A DNA stretch of 64,000 nucleotides from Melastoma dodecandrum (taxonomy: Eukaryota > Streptophyta > Magnoliopsida > Myrtales > Melastomataceae): positions 191,001 through 255,000 of the forward strand of contig JARUPY010000455.1 of assembly GCA_029817715.1 (NCBI GenBank). The letters run 5' to 3'. Below the pieces are notes generated by a model. That model worked only from the letters and a program-made list of their open reading frames with translations. It made no database searches and was not told the DNA's origin. Positions 1-11,791 of this stretch are shown piece by piece; position 1 is the stretch's first letter; each line of letters begins with the position of its first letter. Position numbers and translations under genes: made by a program.

Positions 1-1299
1 TCGATTCCTCTACTTTGGCGGCCACTTTATGGGTTATTTACATGATTCGTTTCAAGTTGAGGTCCAGTTACATGGTGGAGAAGGACAACTTTGCGATCTA
101 TTACGTGGTATGGTCTCACCCCGTCTCATTCTTTTGTTTCCTGTTATTCTTTGTTGTCAATTCTTGTACCTCAGATTATTCATCAGCATGGGTCCTCTTG
201 TACCCGTGATTTCCTCACGAAATTGCCTGTATGTTACTTCTACTGAAGCATTCTTGGAGACTTGGCCAATTGCTTTGTACCCTTGACTTGCCTTACCCAA
301 AAGGTGGTGAAGTGAGGTGTGATTATGCATCTGTTTGCCGGAAGCTTTCTTTTTTCTTTTTTTTTTTCTTAATAAAAAAGGAGAGGTAATCACTTCTAGT
401 TTTGTGTTCTTGCTTTATACCCAGACTGAACTACTAGTGATAATTTGTGGATGCAGTTGATACCATGTGCTCTGTTGGCCTTGTTGATTCACCCTTCAAC
501 CTCTCACCACATAGTGAACAGGATTTGCTGGGCCTTTTCTGTCTACCTGGAAGCTGTTTCAGTACTTCCACAGTTGCGGGTCATGCAAAACACTAAAGTA
601 AAGCACGATTAATCCATGTCCTTGATGGATCATGTACACGAGGCAGTGTTGTACTGTGCTGATGAACTTTTATCTTTTGGCAGATCGTCGAGCCATTCAC
701 GGCACACTATGTTTTTGCATTAGGAGTGGCTAGGTTCTTAGCATGTGCTCATTGGGTTCTCCAGGTCTGAAATTGATCTCTTGATAAGAGTAGGATGGTT
801 GTCTCAATTCAGTTAATTTATCTACAGAAAAGAAAAGCATGGGTGATTATCTTTGTTGGTTCTGTATCTCATTTTCATAATCTTCTACGTTCTATCAGAA
901 TCACCTCAATCGTCCTCTGTTTCTCTGTATTATAAGTTTGCCTTGATGCTGATATTAACTGTAGCTTATATCCCCCGAATGCATTTGTTTGCTCGTTCTC
1001 ATTTGAACTGATAGATTTGCGTTTGTGGCTAAATTAGGTCCTGGACAGCCGTGGTCATTTGCTGGTTGCGCTGGGGTATGGGTTGTGGCCATCAATGGTT
1101 CTCATCTCCGAAATAGTTCAGACCTTTATCTTAGCGGATTTCTGCTATTACTATGTCAAAAGGTCAGTAACAGGCATAATGGGAAGTACTTTACTTTTGA
1201 GGATTAGATTTTTGTGGTCCGAGCCTTCACACACACCTTGATTTTCTCAGTGTTCTGGGAGGACAGCTCGTGCTTCGTCTCCCATCCGGTGTAGTGTAA
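1..1299 (+). CDS. ERD2-like ER lumen protein-retaining receptor, 5' part outside window
   Basis: Seven-helix Golgi/ER receptor of the ERD2-like (KDEL-receptor-related) family; classical ERD2 returns HDEL/KDEL proteins to the ER, while the role of the plant ERD2-like branch is less clear. Exons read from splice sites: 1-107, 457-597, 684-764, 1038-1162 and 1251-1299, all phase-consistent, ending in TAA. Family-typical stretches are WVIYMIRFKLRSSYM, YLEAVSVLPQLRVMQNTK, IVEPFTAHYVFALGVARFL and ADFCYYYVKS, and the C terminus is LRLPSGVV. The C-terminal half is entirely hydrophobic segments. The start codon and first helices lie before base 1. A decayed copy of the same gene sits at about 21.7-22.4 kb in the same orientation. 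Confidence 0.9.
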
Positions 1300-2295
1300 C
1301 TAGCAGAGCCAATTCAGATGAGAAAAACTAACTTAAGATTTTCATCGCCCTTTGTAAGCTTTCTGATGCTTGTTATTGTGACATCTCACAAGTCCAAGCT
1401 TTTACCATAAGATGGTGCGAGCTGCTTTGGTTGGATAAATACTAAGCCTGTCTATGTGCCTCAACAATGGGGTGCAACGGAGCCTTGTTATCATGACCCT
1501 AACCAACTTGCGAGGGGCTTGGATCTGGCCAGTGGCTATGTCTATCAAGCACTGGAAATGGCGCGATATGGTTTAGAGCACTAGTGCAGTTTATGGTTTG
1601 GCTGCTTCCATTCTCCACGAATTGCATCGGTGGTAGAGTAGTGTTAGTACTGGGGATGTCTTTCGGACACAAAAATTGATGGCCAACACAAGGAAAAGCT
1701 TAACTCGTCTACATCTCATTCTAACCAGATCTCTCTAAACTTATGCCGCCCCACATGTAACAGGTACCATATGCCTCACGGAAAAAGAAAATTAATGTGT
1801 TATGAATGCCACGGTTAAAATCCAGGCCAGCGAAACGAAATTCCTTTTTCAGTCACGGTCAACTGTATGGTCCATCGTCCTCCCATTGAAACATGTTTTT
1901 CAAGGGTTTTTTTTTTATTATTATTTTAAAAGATATGGCGTTAATTTGATTTGATCCCTGCGATTAATGGCCTAGGAATTCAGGCTTCGTGCTGAATGAA
2001 TGCAGTTATTAATAGCTGAGTTGTGTTATACATTGCGAATAAACGAATTCTCAACGGAATTAAGGAATGTTTTTGTATTTACAAAAGTTATCTTATTGTA
2101 AATAAAAATAATAGGTTTCTGTATCTTTAACCGTAAAGAAGGAGAGAATAGGTACACAGTCGAAATGTCAAATTAAAAAAAAAAATGAAGTTTCTGGAGC
2201 ATTTTTAAACAACTCGATCGTGTATTATTTTGTATAATTTTTTATGAAAAAAAAAAAAATTGATTAGTTGGGTAAAAATTCATAGAGATTCACCA
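1300..2295. other. 3' flank of ERD2-like gene and intergenic DNA
   Basis: Contains the presumed 3' UTR of the ERD2-like gene and AT-rich spacer with T- and A-runs near 1905, 2170 and 2245. No coding signal recognised. The COBRA-like gene converges on it from the right. Confidence 0.5.
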
Positions 2296-4211
2296 TCAGA
2301 CTTTCCCAAACAACAATGCAACGACAGAGGCAATTACGAGGATGCAAAAGCCGGCACTCGCTTTCAGACCGGAACTGTCATTGGGAAGCGTAGGGAATTG
2401 GTCCGGGAGAGGCATTTGACAGTCTTCGCCGTTGAAATAAATCTTCCTTGGGAAAGCCCAGCCGTCCTTCAATGTAAATGCATCGCGATTCTTCTGCAGG
2501 ATAATATCTGTCGCAACTGAACCAAGCCGGTCTTTCTCTGCTTGCTGCAGTTCGCTGTTGTAATTGTCTATCCCCCAGAAGAGAGCAACGCTATCTGCAG
2601 CATTTTCAATGATGATTAAATTGATCCAACATTTTATTGCCACTTGCGTTACCCTGGGGAGTAGTAAGTCGCCCTTACCTTCGAGTCCGGCTGTCGGAAG
2701 GAGAGAACTGTTGAAGCTGTATACGATTGTGTTCTGGCTGAAACCAGGATGCTGCACCAACAAATTCCAGTGCGAGTAATTCCTCTTGTAATTAAAGTTT
2801 GATACCGTCAATTTCACCCTCCAATAGTCAACATAGTTGTTCTTCACATGCCAGTGGATGCCAACTGGGCAGTTGTGGTCGCTACATCGCAGAATGTCAG
2901 GATTGCCGAGTGCATCCGACTGCGACAGATGGTTCCCTTTGCTGCACGTAATGAATGCAGGTGCTTCTATCGAGAGGATGTTGTACCATTTCTTTTTTAA
3001 GGGATGATATCAAATAGAAATTACCTTGTGCATGAATCAGCCGTCTGACCTGCTTCTTTGCAACCACAGCTGCAGCTGGGACAGCCAGTGACTTTTGGAT
3101 TATAGAAACTTGAGAGAGAAACACAGCAGACCGGCGTTTGTTTAGCCAATATGCTCGAGTATGAACAAGCTGATTTCCATGTTCCTGAAATTCAGGAAAA
3201 AAAATATCATCAAGAGCATCGTCCGGATGTAAAACGGAGCATATGTTGAGCCCCTTTTATCATTTAAGCAATTAACATAAGTTATAATCAGGACTCTATT
3301 AAGAAAACTCACTAAGAACTTGCACTTCTCTCCTTCCTCCAATATCAGAAGAGATTGTTGGATCGGTGTCGATCAGCGGGCTACAAGTATAACCAGGACC
3401 TGGTGCCACCAGAGTGAGGTTTAGTGGCGGATAGCCACTTGTATTCTGCTCCAATCTTCCTACACGGATGTCAAACGACGAGAATGACTTGGAAGGATCC
3501 ACAGCCCATGCTGAGAGGACCCCACCACGACAACAGTCACCTGACCTGTTCTCTTTGGAGGAATCAGGGAGGTCACGTATGACAGGGCTCTTCAGGCAGG
3601 AATGCGGAATTTCATCCATGAAGGACGAGCAATTTCCATTCTGTGTGGCATAAGCACCGGATATCGACCATATAACCTCATCTTTGGCCCAAGTCCACCC
3701 CAACTGCCAACCCAGCTTGTCCACATGCCGATACAGCTGATAATTTTGTATGGTAACCCTTGCCTGAAAAAGAAAGGACCCACCGCTCAGAGTTTTTTCT
3801 ACTTTTCCACGCTCAAATTCATAGCCAACATATGAAATATTAGGCAGGATTACTTCCTTACCAGGAAACTCTATAAATCTGCAGGTGATTGCAGAAAGGA
3901 ACAAGTACTAGCATAGATAATGATATGAAGGTACAAATCCTCCATATACTCACCAGGTATCCATCGTCTGTCCACTTGTGAATATCGAAAACAACTGTGA
4001 CATTTCCATATGGATCCCTGGGGTCATAGCAATCTGGAACAAGAACATCGCATACAAGCGAAAAGCTTAAGATGCTTGCTGCCAAGCCTCTCCACAGAAA
4101 GAGATGCTCGAGGAAGCAATGGACACAACAGGGAAACGGCCTACCTGCTAACCTGTAAAATGTTGCTAATGCCACAGAAATTGAAAGCAAGGGCCAGAGT
4201 GGGGTCTTCAT
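2296..4211 (-). CDS. COBRA-like GPI-anchored cell-wall protein
   Basis: COBRA family protein, which binds or organises cellulose at the plasma membrane/wall during oriented expansion or secondary wall formation. Exons (minus): 4145-4211, 3954-4033, 3313-3763, 3050-3184, 2679-2966, 2296-2594; all phases agree and give about 439 aa, close to the usual 430-460. Features: signal peptide about residues 1-22; CBM-like region with DPYGNVTVVFDIHKW and WQLGWTWAKDEVIWS; the family-defining CCVS motif near residues 219-222 followed by a Cys-rich patch (CPSCSCGC); HWHVKNNYVDYWRVK; GWAFPRKIYFNGEDC; hydrophobic GPI-anchor tail after PNDSS. The exon 4 donor used (GTCAGA at 3049 downward) was chosen because the alternative GTAATT at 3024 breaks the frame. 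Confidence 0.92.
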
Positions 4212-5429
4212 CGTTTGTTTAGCCTGATGACAAGGTTAAGACTTTTATGTGGGAAGGAGAAGGGAGAGACACCAAGTTTACGGATGATAACGATGAGTTC
4301 AAGAAGACTCTTGGGAATTTCAAACATAATGTTAAACAAGGGAGGTAAGAATATCATCCATCCTTCAAAGACAAAACAGTTCCTCGTGGTCCTCTGCATA
4401 CTATGCAACGAGAAAGCTGACAGTTTGGAAAAAAGGACTTTTGGAATAGGGATGAGACAAAGACAGCAGAGATGACGATGTTGCCATTCCCAGCTACAAG
4501 AAACCTTAAACCTCCATTCTTTTGAAACAGGTGTAACATTTGATTCCCGAGTTGATTTGTTTGTCTTTTTTATGCATTCACCTTCCTTTTACCTATATGT
4601 CACACCTCCATAACCCATTTCTCTTTCTCTATCTATTTTCTCCGTCTCCACAAGGACCGTTTCTTGTTTTGTTTCCAACAATGCGCAGGAGAACTGGCCA
4701 AAACAGAAAAGCTACGGAGATCTCAATGGGATTGCATGAGTAGTTTGTCAATATGGTCCGACCGTATCATGAATTTTCAGGCAATCCAAAAACATACAAT
4801 AGCCTCTTTTAGTCCGAAGATGGTGAACCAAATCATAAGATAACTCAGAAAGCATTGGAACCTTCTCCCACAGATTGGACTTTTAGAACTTTCCTCCCAA
4901 ACAAATTTATTGGCGACAGCTTCATTCCAGATGAAGTAACTGCTGATGACATCAGAAGCTTAACCTTAAAATCACAAATTCCTCGGAAGACTAATAAAGA
5001 AAAAAAACCTCCCCTGTAAAGCATCAACCGGTTAAACTGATAATATTTCTAGTTTCTTGGAGGTGCTAAAGATGCATAATCGGCAGGACTTGGGAGCGTC
5101 AGATACTTGACATTGTCGGATAAATTGGTGAATGAGTATGTTTACTCTTTCTCGATAGAGAACCATGTTCAAAAAATTCGTGTTCATCTTCTCTATGAGA
5201 TAAAAGGCTCGGTCATCTCTGTATTCAGAAGAGTTCTTGGGGGAGTGGGGTAGTAGAGACTTAATACCTAGCTGAAAAGATGACACGCAGGATGATTGAC
5301 TCTCATCTCCCTCAAACATTACTTTCTCCCCAACCTCTGGGGCCACATTAATGGATCCTCCAGAATTTGACCTTTAATGTGAAGCTGCGCCTCTGCATCT
5401 TAAATGATCTTCCCACTTGCGAGCAGTTG
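4212..5429. other. Upstream region of COBRA-like gene, no other gene recognised
   Basis: Promoter/leader of the minus-strand COBRA-like gene should lie just right of 4211. A 104-codon minus-strand ORF at 5032-5346 has no family resemblance I recognise and no supporting splice or TATA context, so it is not called. Confidence 0.4.
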
Positions 5430-6530
5430 TTGATATAGCGGGTGCAAATCATGGCAGGGTGATCTCCCCCACCCCCCATGAATATCATTATGTCTTTCCT
5501 ATTGCAACTGTCTCATCGTAACAGATTACACAAGATTTGATTGTTGCTAAAGGAGTTCTGACGAGATCCTAATTAGTTATCAAAAATCTTTTGTTACCTC
5601 ATCTGTTAGTCTGTTGTGATTTTTAGATCCTTGTATTTATATATGTGTTGTGAATCCTAATGAGAAAGGTGCCTTTGAACAGTCTTCTACTGTTTAATCT
5701 CTATATGGTATCAAGAGTCAAACTGACTTAGTAGTCTTTCTGTTTTTTTTTTTCCTTCTGCCTCGCGATGGACTCTTCTGTTATTCAGCTCCAAGCACCA
5801 ACTCATCTCCCCATTAAGCTCACCCATATCAATTTTACGGTTTGACGACGTCAACTAGTCTCCACTCTGTTGGATTGGATCAAGCATAGTGGAGACTAAT
5901 GAGAAAGTTAGTGAGCACTTTAATGATGTTAGTGGGGTTTGAAATTAAGTCTAAGTGGTGTCCTTTCATTTGTCTTGTTGTCTTTTCATTTCCTTTGTTT
6001 TGTCTATTTAAGTTTCGTGATGTAATGGTTTCTCTATCAATCTATCTATCAAAAATCTAGAAAATAGCATTTGCTCAAAGGTTGTTTGAGTGTTCTTAAG
6101 TTTTGGTTCATCATTCGTCCTACAGAAGGTTGCGCTACAGAAGCTAGCGTCTGCAGAAGGTTTTATTGTTCTCTGTCTCATTTCTGTTATAGTTTCTCCT
6201 ATTGATGCATGTTTGTTTCCGCAACGTGAGACCCTACACACTCTCATTGGCTATAATCTTTTGAGATATATATATATGGGACCACTTCCCCTCCATCTGA
6301 ATTCCTTGATGTCGCTTAGACGCATCGCAATTCGGCATATACTATCTGGTATCGTCAAAATCAACTCATTGTCAATGGCATGCTCGGGAGCTGTATTGCT
6401 GTTGTTCAACCCCATATCTCATCAGTGTCCACTGCCAAGGAAACCTGAGATCGACTTAAGATGATATATGCTTACAAGTCTCGTATTAGAATCATGTCTC
6501 TGAAAGAACGGCTGATCGACAACCCTTTAC
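5430..6530 (+). mobile_element. Ty1/copia retrotransposon 5' remnant (LTR tail, PBS, gag), split by a solo LTR
   Basis: A primer-binding-like site TGGTATCAAGAGTC at 5706-5719 (Met-tRNA type, one base extra) follows an LTR-like stretch whose left edge is uncertain. About 50 bp further, a gag start is seen at 5767 (MDSSVIQLQ). The copia gag (UBN2) frame then breaks at 5868 and resumes at about 6244 with LLIGYNL-like, [16 protein letters not shown] and TAKETxDRLKMIYA signatures, up to MSLKERL near 6510. The interruption is exactly the solo LTR listed separately. In-frame stops and truncation at the gypsy junction near 6520 show that it is dead. Confidence 0.7.
5868..6238 (+). mobile_element. Solo LTR (371 bp) inserted in copia gag, 5 bp target duplication
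   Basis: Begins TGTTGGATTGG, ends ACCCTACA (TG...CA) and is flanked on both sides by CACTC (5863-5867 and 6239-6243). Removing it plus one CACTC rejoins the copia gag reading around the LLIGYNL motif. The strand is arbitrary because no internal region remains. A solo LTR forms by recombination between the two LTRs of a full element. Confidence 0.85.
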
Positions 6531-6539
6531 CCTTATTTG

Positions 6540-7005
6540 ATGGTAACTCAATCATAAGTCCAGGAATGGCACCGTGTAGCCCATTTAACAATTCTCTTCA
6601 ATCGCCAGAATTGAAAATTTGTCTATAGTAGTTTTTTTTTTTGAGCTCCCTATAGTCAATACAAAGCCTCTAACTACTGTCTTTCTTTTTTACCAATACC
6701 ACAGGAGATGCAAAAGGACTCGTACTATGTCGAATTATCCCGGATTCAAACATGTCATGCACCAACCTCTCTATGATGTCTTTCTGCGAACTATAAGATC
6801 CATAGGGTCTTAGATTTAAGCCTTGCACACCCTCCTCCAATGGAATGTAATGGTCATGTCCTCTTTTTGGAGGCAACCCTCTTGGTTCTTCAAATACGGT
6901 TGTGAATCTCCTTAATACCTCCTGGATGGGTGCAAGAATGATTTGGTGTTGATCTGTTGATTCCAAAAAGTTCTTGTCGCGGATGGATCCCATTTCCGGT
7001 TCCAT
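6540..7005 (-). pseudogene. Gypsy reverse transcriptase N-terminal fragment
   Basis: Minus-strand frame carries the classic pre-RT and RT start: RFTTVFEEPRGLPPKRGHDH, IPLEEGVQGLNLRPY, MFESGIIRHSTSPFASPVVL and KKKD. After a stop it continues with RLCIDYRELKKKTTIDKFS and EELLNGLHGA. The catalytic YxDD box is not present; the sequence stops before it at the copia boundary. Non-functional. Confidence 0.85.
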
Positions 7006-7009
7006 CTAA

Positions 7010-8330
7010 AATAGATATCCTCCCTTAACGATAAGGCTTCGGATTATGAAAACGTTTTGGAGTCGCCACTAACCTATTTTAAGTTTATGTTAGTAAAACT
7101 ATAAAGATTCGTATAGGTTCGGGAATTAAGGATTACTAAAAAGCATGCATCACAAAAAAATGAGACCTTTATCGTGTGTTTCCGATGTCCAAATTTATTT
7201 GAGCTCATTTTTTAGAAAAAGAGATTATTTGAAATTAGAAAAATGATCTCGAGCTCAATATGCTCACGATATCTATGTGAATAATTTTTATGAAATCATT
7301 TCTTAAAAATTGATTTTGGGCAAAATGCAAGCAATATAGATTTATTAATGCCCTTAACTATTTTTAAGCCAAACGGAATTCAAGAGAGAACCAGGTTTCG
7401 GGAAAGTGAGGTTAGTACCATTTCTCGACTTCCCTTTAAAATGAAATACCCCCGTTAGCGTTGTACCTTACGGTGCTGTTTTATAAGTAGGTTTATAACG
7501 AACCTAGTGAGTCATTGATGCCGAACGTTGATGAGAGTGAAGCCGTCTTCGTAGGGCCTTGATCTTCGAGAATCCGAAATAAACTCTCGAACATAGAATA
7601 CGTTTATTCTTGTCTTGAAAACGTTGAATGGGGTGCATGCCTTAGTTATCTGCAAGGCACGCCCCAAAATACCTACTCAAGAAATCAACACGACGGAGTA
7701 AACCATTCTAGAATAAAAACAAATTGAAATACTAAGTATAATAATTCTAATAAAAAATCGACCTTTGAACGTAGCGTGATTTGAAAATTTGGCTCATTTA
7801 ATAATAAATGTAAATTAATTATTGAGAATTTGTCTCACTTAATAATATTCATAAAGCTTGATTTAACTGGAACGAAACCTACATAAGTCAAAATTTGAAA
7901 ACATTCGCACGGATGACATAATGAATGAAATAAAATTAAAAATAGGCAAATAAATCTAAAATTAAAATAACAAAACGGAGGGAGAAGAGAGTAAAGGAAG
8001 GGGTTACCGAATTGTCGAGTAGCGCGAGTTGCAGCCGGAGTCATCGAGTGTCTGCATTTCAGGGGCGATGAGTTGGAGGCCACGAGTAGGAATAATCTGA
8101 AGCTTTGATGATGATGAAGTCTTGATTTTTTCTCCCAAATATTTCTTTTTTTTTTCTTAATCTATGAGATCACATCTTTAATTTTTGTTAAGATTTAATT
8201 TGTTCCTTTATGGATTGTTAGATTTTTAAGAACATGTAATCAAATATTCTTATGTGATTTTATTTGATCTCATGAATTTTTTTGTGATTTTATTTTTTGG
8301 TAAAAATTGGCTATCAACAGTTCTGTTTAG
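7010..8330. mobile_element. Unclassified 1.3 kb insertion inside the gypsy remnant
   Basis: No coding signal; AT-rich. Read on the minus strand its right edge begins TGTTGATAGCCAATTTTTAC, an LTR-like TG start, directly against gypsy sequence at about 8322. The other edge, near 7010, is unclear and I could not find a matching terminal repeat or a convincing target duplication. It contains TTGGAGTCGCCACTAA at about 7056. It may be an LTR-type non-autonomous element; that is inference. Confidence 0.4.
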
Positions 8331-8465
8331 GAACAATTAATAATCTCATATCTTTAGAATCCACCATAAATGCCCTGTTGTCACCCTAGCAAACTCATCT
8401 TCCCCGGCTGTTAATCTCATCTTCTTCTCGCCCCACTTGTAATTCATAGTTAAATTTGAGAAGTC

Positions 8466-9173
8466 CTATACTACAGTTTCCAAGAAACTGAGCCATTCCA
8501 TTTCCAAAATTAATTCACAACCTTTTATGGGCATTACCAGCACCTTTGTCTGATACTTTTCTCCCAGCATCTCCCATACAAACGACCTCACCATTGGCAT
8601 ACATTGCACTTCATCCCCGTTAGCTAACATTACCCCTTTGCTGGGAATTGGTTCAGTTCTGCACCCTACTTGCTTAGCCACCCCCACATCCAGAAAGTTA
8701 TGAATGATTCCTGAATCAATTAGTATCATTAACCTTCTCTTCTTATATTTCCCAATTACCTTCATAGATTTGTTCTTAAGGGATAAAGCCACCCCGTGTA
8801 GTGCATGTAGAGAAATCATTGGCACTTCTCTACCTTCCTTTGTACAACAATTCTCTTTCCCCAGGTTTTTACAGGAAATATTTCCCTCTTCTATAGTTAC
8901 TTCTTCTTCCCTGAATTCCCCTTCGTCTTCCAACATTATTGCATACATCTTTCTATTACTACACTTGTGGTTAAATGTATATTTCTCATCGCACAAAAAA
9001 CAAAGCCCTTTCAATCTTTTATCTTCAATTTCTGCTGGGGTAAGGCGTTTGTGGGTCGATTGATAAACTGGAGGTCTGCTTCCTCCTATTGTTAGACCCC
9101 TGCCCCCATTATCCTGTGCTCTATTCCCCATGGTCCATCTGGCATTAGGTTTGTTCACTAGAGTTGCCATCAT
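8466..9173 (-). pseudogene. Gypsy gag C-terminus and retropepsin-like protease fragment
   Basis: An open frame of about 235 codons. It contains a gag-end zinc-knuckle-like CFLCDEKYTFNHKC and a protease domain with ILIDSGIIHNFLD (DSG in place of DTG, as in many plant gypsy elements) and ANGDEVQC. The end reads LILEMEWLSFL, matching the usual D(I/M)-L-G-x-x-WL motif but degraded. It is separated from gag by a stop near 9200. Confidence 0.75.
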
Positions 9174-9204
9174 GCCCCTGGATTGGCCTTGCCACTGTTC
9201 CTAC

Positions 9205-9958
9205 CTATTTCCCCCTCGTGAACCCATCTCGTCCTCTTCCTTCCTCCTCACAGACCAAGGTCTTTCCTAAAACAATGGCATGATGAAGTGTCTTAGGATT
9301 AAATGATGTCATCAGCTTCCTATTTTCTCTCTTAAGACCACCTATAAACATCGCTACCCGATCTTCAGGTGACAAATCCACTAGTGTCACTAAAGACACA
9401 AATTCTTCAACATATTCCGAGTAGCTCTTCCCCTCCCTCAACTCCTTAAGCATTACGATAGGCCTAGACAGTACATTTGGTCCGAACCTAAGTAGCATAG
9501 CAGTTGAATACTCCGCCCAACTTATAGGACCTTTATGCTCTCAGTTTCTGCTAAATGCATAATGTCAATCTATAGCAAGGCCATTCAAGTGAATGGATGC
9601 TACATGAACCCTAATATTTGCTGGTGTTTCATCAAGATAAAAAAAAATGTTTCCTTTTAAATATCCATTCCTGCACATTACCCCCATCAAAAGACGGAAA
9701 CTCCACTTTTGCCGGTCTTGTAATCCTGTCTTTCGTCCTGGGACTAAAGTAGTCTCTCCAGCCTCCCGATTGTCCTTCCTCTGACAGCTCCCTCTGCTTT
9801 CCTCTACTTTTCCGCTCCATTTCATTCATTCTAGCCGTCAACTCTGCGAATTGCTTCCCCAGTCCATCGAACTTCCTCATTAGTTCATGTAACACTTGTT
9901 TGATCGAATCTGATTCCATGGCAGCGTGTCTAGCTTTATGATCAGAAACGAGCATCAC
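9205..9958 (-). pseudogene. Gypsy gag fragments
   Basis: Two overlapping frames: 9632-9958 (coiled-coil start, then KVEFPSFDGGNVQEWIFK, typical of plant gypsy gag) and 9205-9498 (VEEFVSLVTLVDLSPEDRVAMF and GLKRENRKLM, gag helical core). A frameshift near 9640 separates them, so the gag is broken. Confidence 0.75.
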
Positions 9959-9982
9959 CTAAATTGGGAATCAAGCATTCGC

Positions 9983-9994
9983 GCTCTGATACCA
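9983..9994 (-). other. Met-tRNA primer-binding site of the gypsy remnant
   Basis: The plus strand reads GCTCTGATACCA, the complement of TGGTATCAGAGC, which pairs with initiator Met-tRNA. It lies just upstream of gag in the minus orientation and a few bases from an LTR-like edge (TGATGCGTGG at 9999). Confidence 0.8.
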
Positions 9995-9998
9995 AGTT

Positions 9999-10560
9999 TG
10001 ATGCGTGGAAATAGATTGAAACGCAATTGCGAAGCTGGATTCCAAAAATTCACCAAAAAAACATCAAAGAAAACTCACACAGGGAGTCACCAACACAATT
10101 CCAGTCACCCCATGCGACACAAACACCACCAGCTGCACTGCCGGCCGCTTCTCCAATCACATCGCCCACAACATTCCTACTTACGCCTCCCACACCTTCC
10201 ACAATTCCTTCTAAACCCCAAAACAGAAAATATCTTATCCCCTACATTCTCTTTCTTCAGTCTTCCTTCTTATTCCCTCGCTGCAGCAGCCGCAACAGTC
10301 CGTTACTGGAGTTTGTTACGAACTTCCTCCCTCTTCACTTTAGGTCCCCCACCCTTCTTGTTCTTTTTAACTTCGTCCTTCTCCTTATCCCCAAGTTCCT
10401 CGCCTTTGGGTTTGAGTTTGTTGTCATCGGTCTCTCCAGGCCTTATTCCTTCTTTGCATAACCCATTAAGATTTAGCCCATACCTCTCCGTTCCCTCTCC
10501 TTGCTCCCACTTAACAATCATCTCATCAACGGTCGTCTCCGCTAGGGCTCCTCCTCTCGT
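9999..10560 (-). repeat. Probable 5' LTR of the gypsy remnant, far edge uncertain
   Basis: Immediately outside the PBS, so an LTR is expected here. The near edge is TG/CA-compatible at 9999. The block is C/T-rich without convincing coding content on either strand. The matching 3' LTR is missing because the element is truncated, so the outer boundary cannot be set; 10560 is a guess. Confidence 0.4.

Positions 10561-11791
<1,231 letters not shown>

Larger units (their letters stand above)
6530..9998 (-). mobile_element. Ty3/gypsy retrotransposon remnant (gag-PR-RT), truncated and interrupted
   Basis: Read on the minus strand the order is PBS, gag, aspartic protease, then RT start, as in Ty3/gypsy elements. 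Nothing after the RT fingers survives, because the element ends against the copia fragment near 6530. A foreign 1.3 kb block (about 7010-8330) separates protease and RT. Stops and frame changes occur throughout, for example at the A-run at about 6632-6645. Sub-parts are listed separately. Confidence 0.8.

Noticed and set aside
3024..3049. Alternative donor GTAATT for COBRA-like exon 4
   Set aside because: It shifts the following exon out of the conserved frame; GTCAGA 25 bases earlier keeps it.
5032..5346. 104-codon minus-strand ORF
   Set aside because: No recognisable domain, no neighbours or splice sites to extend it, and composition similar to random AT-rich frames.
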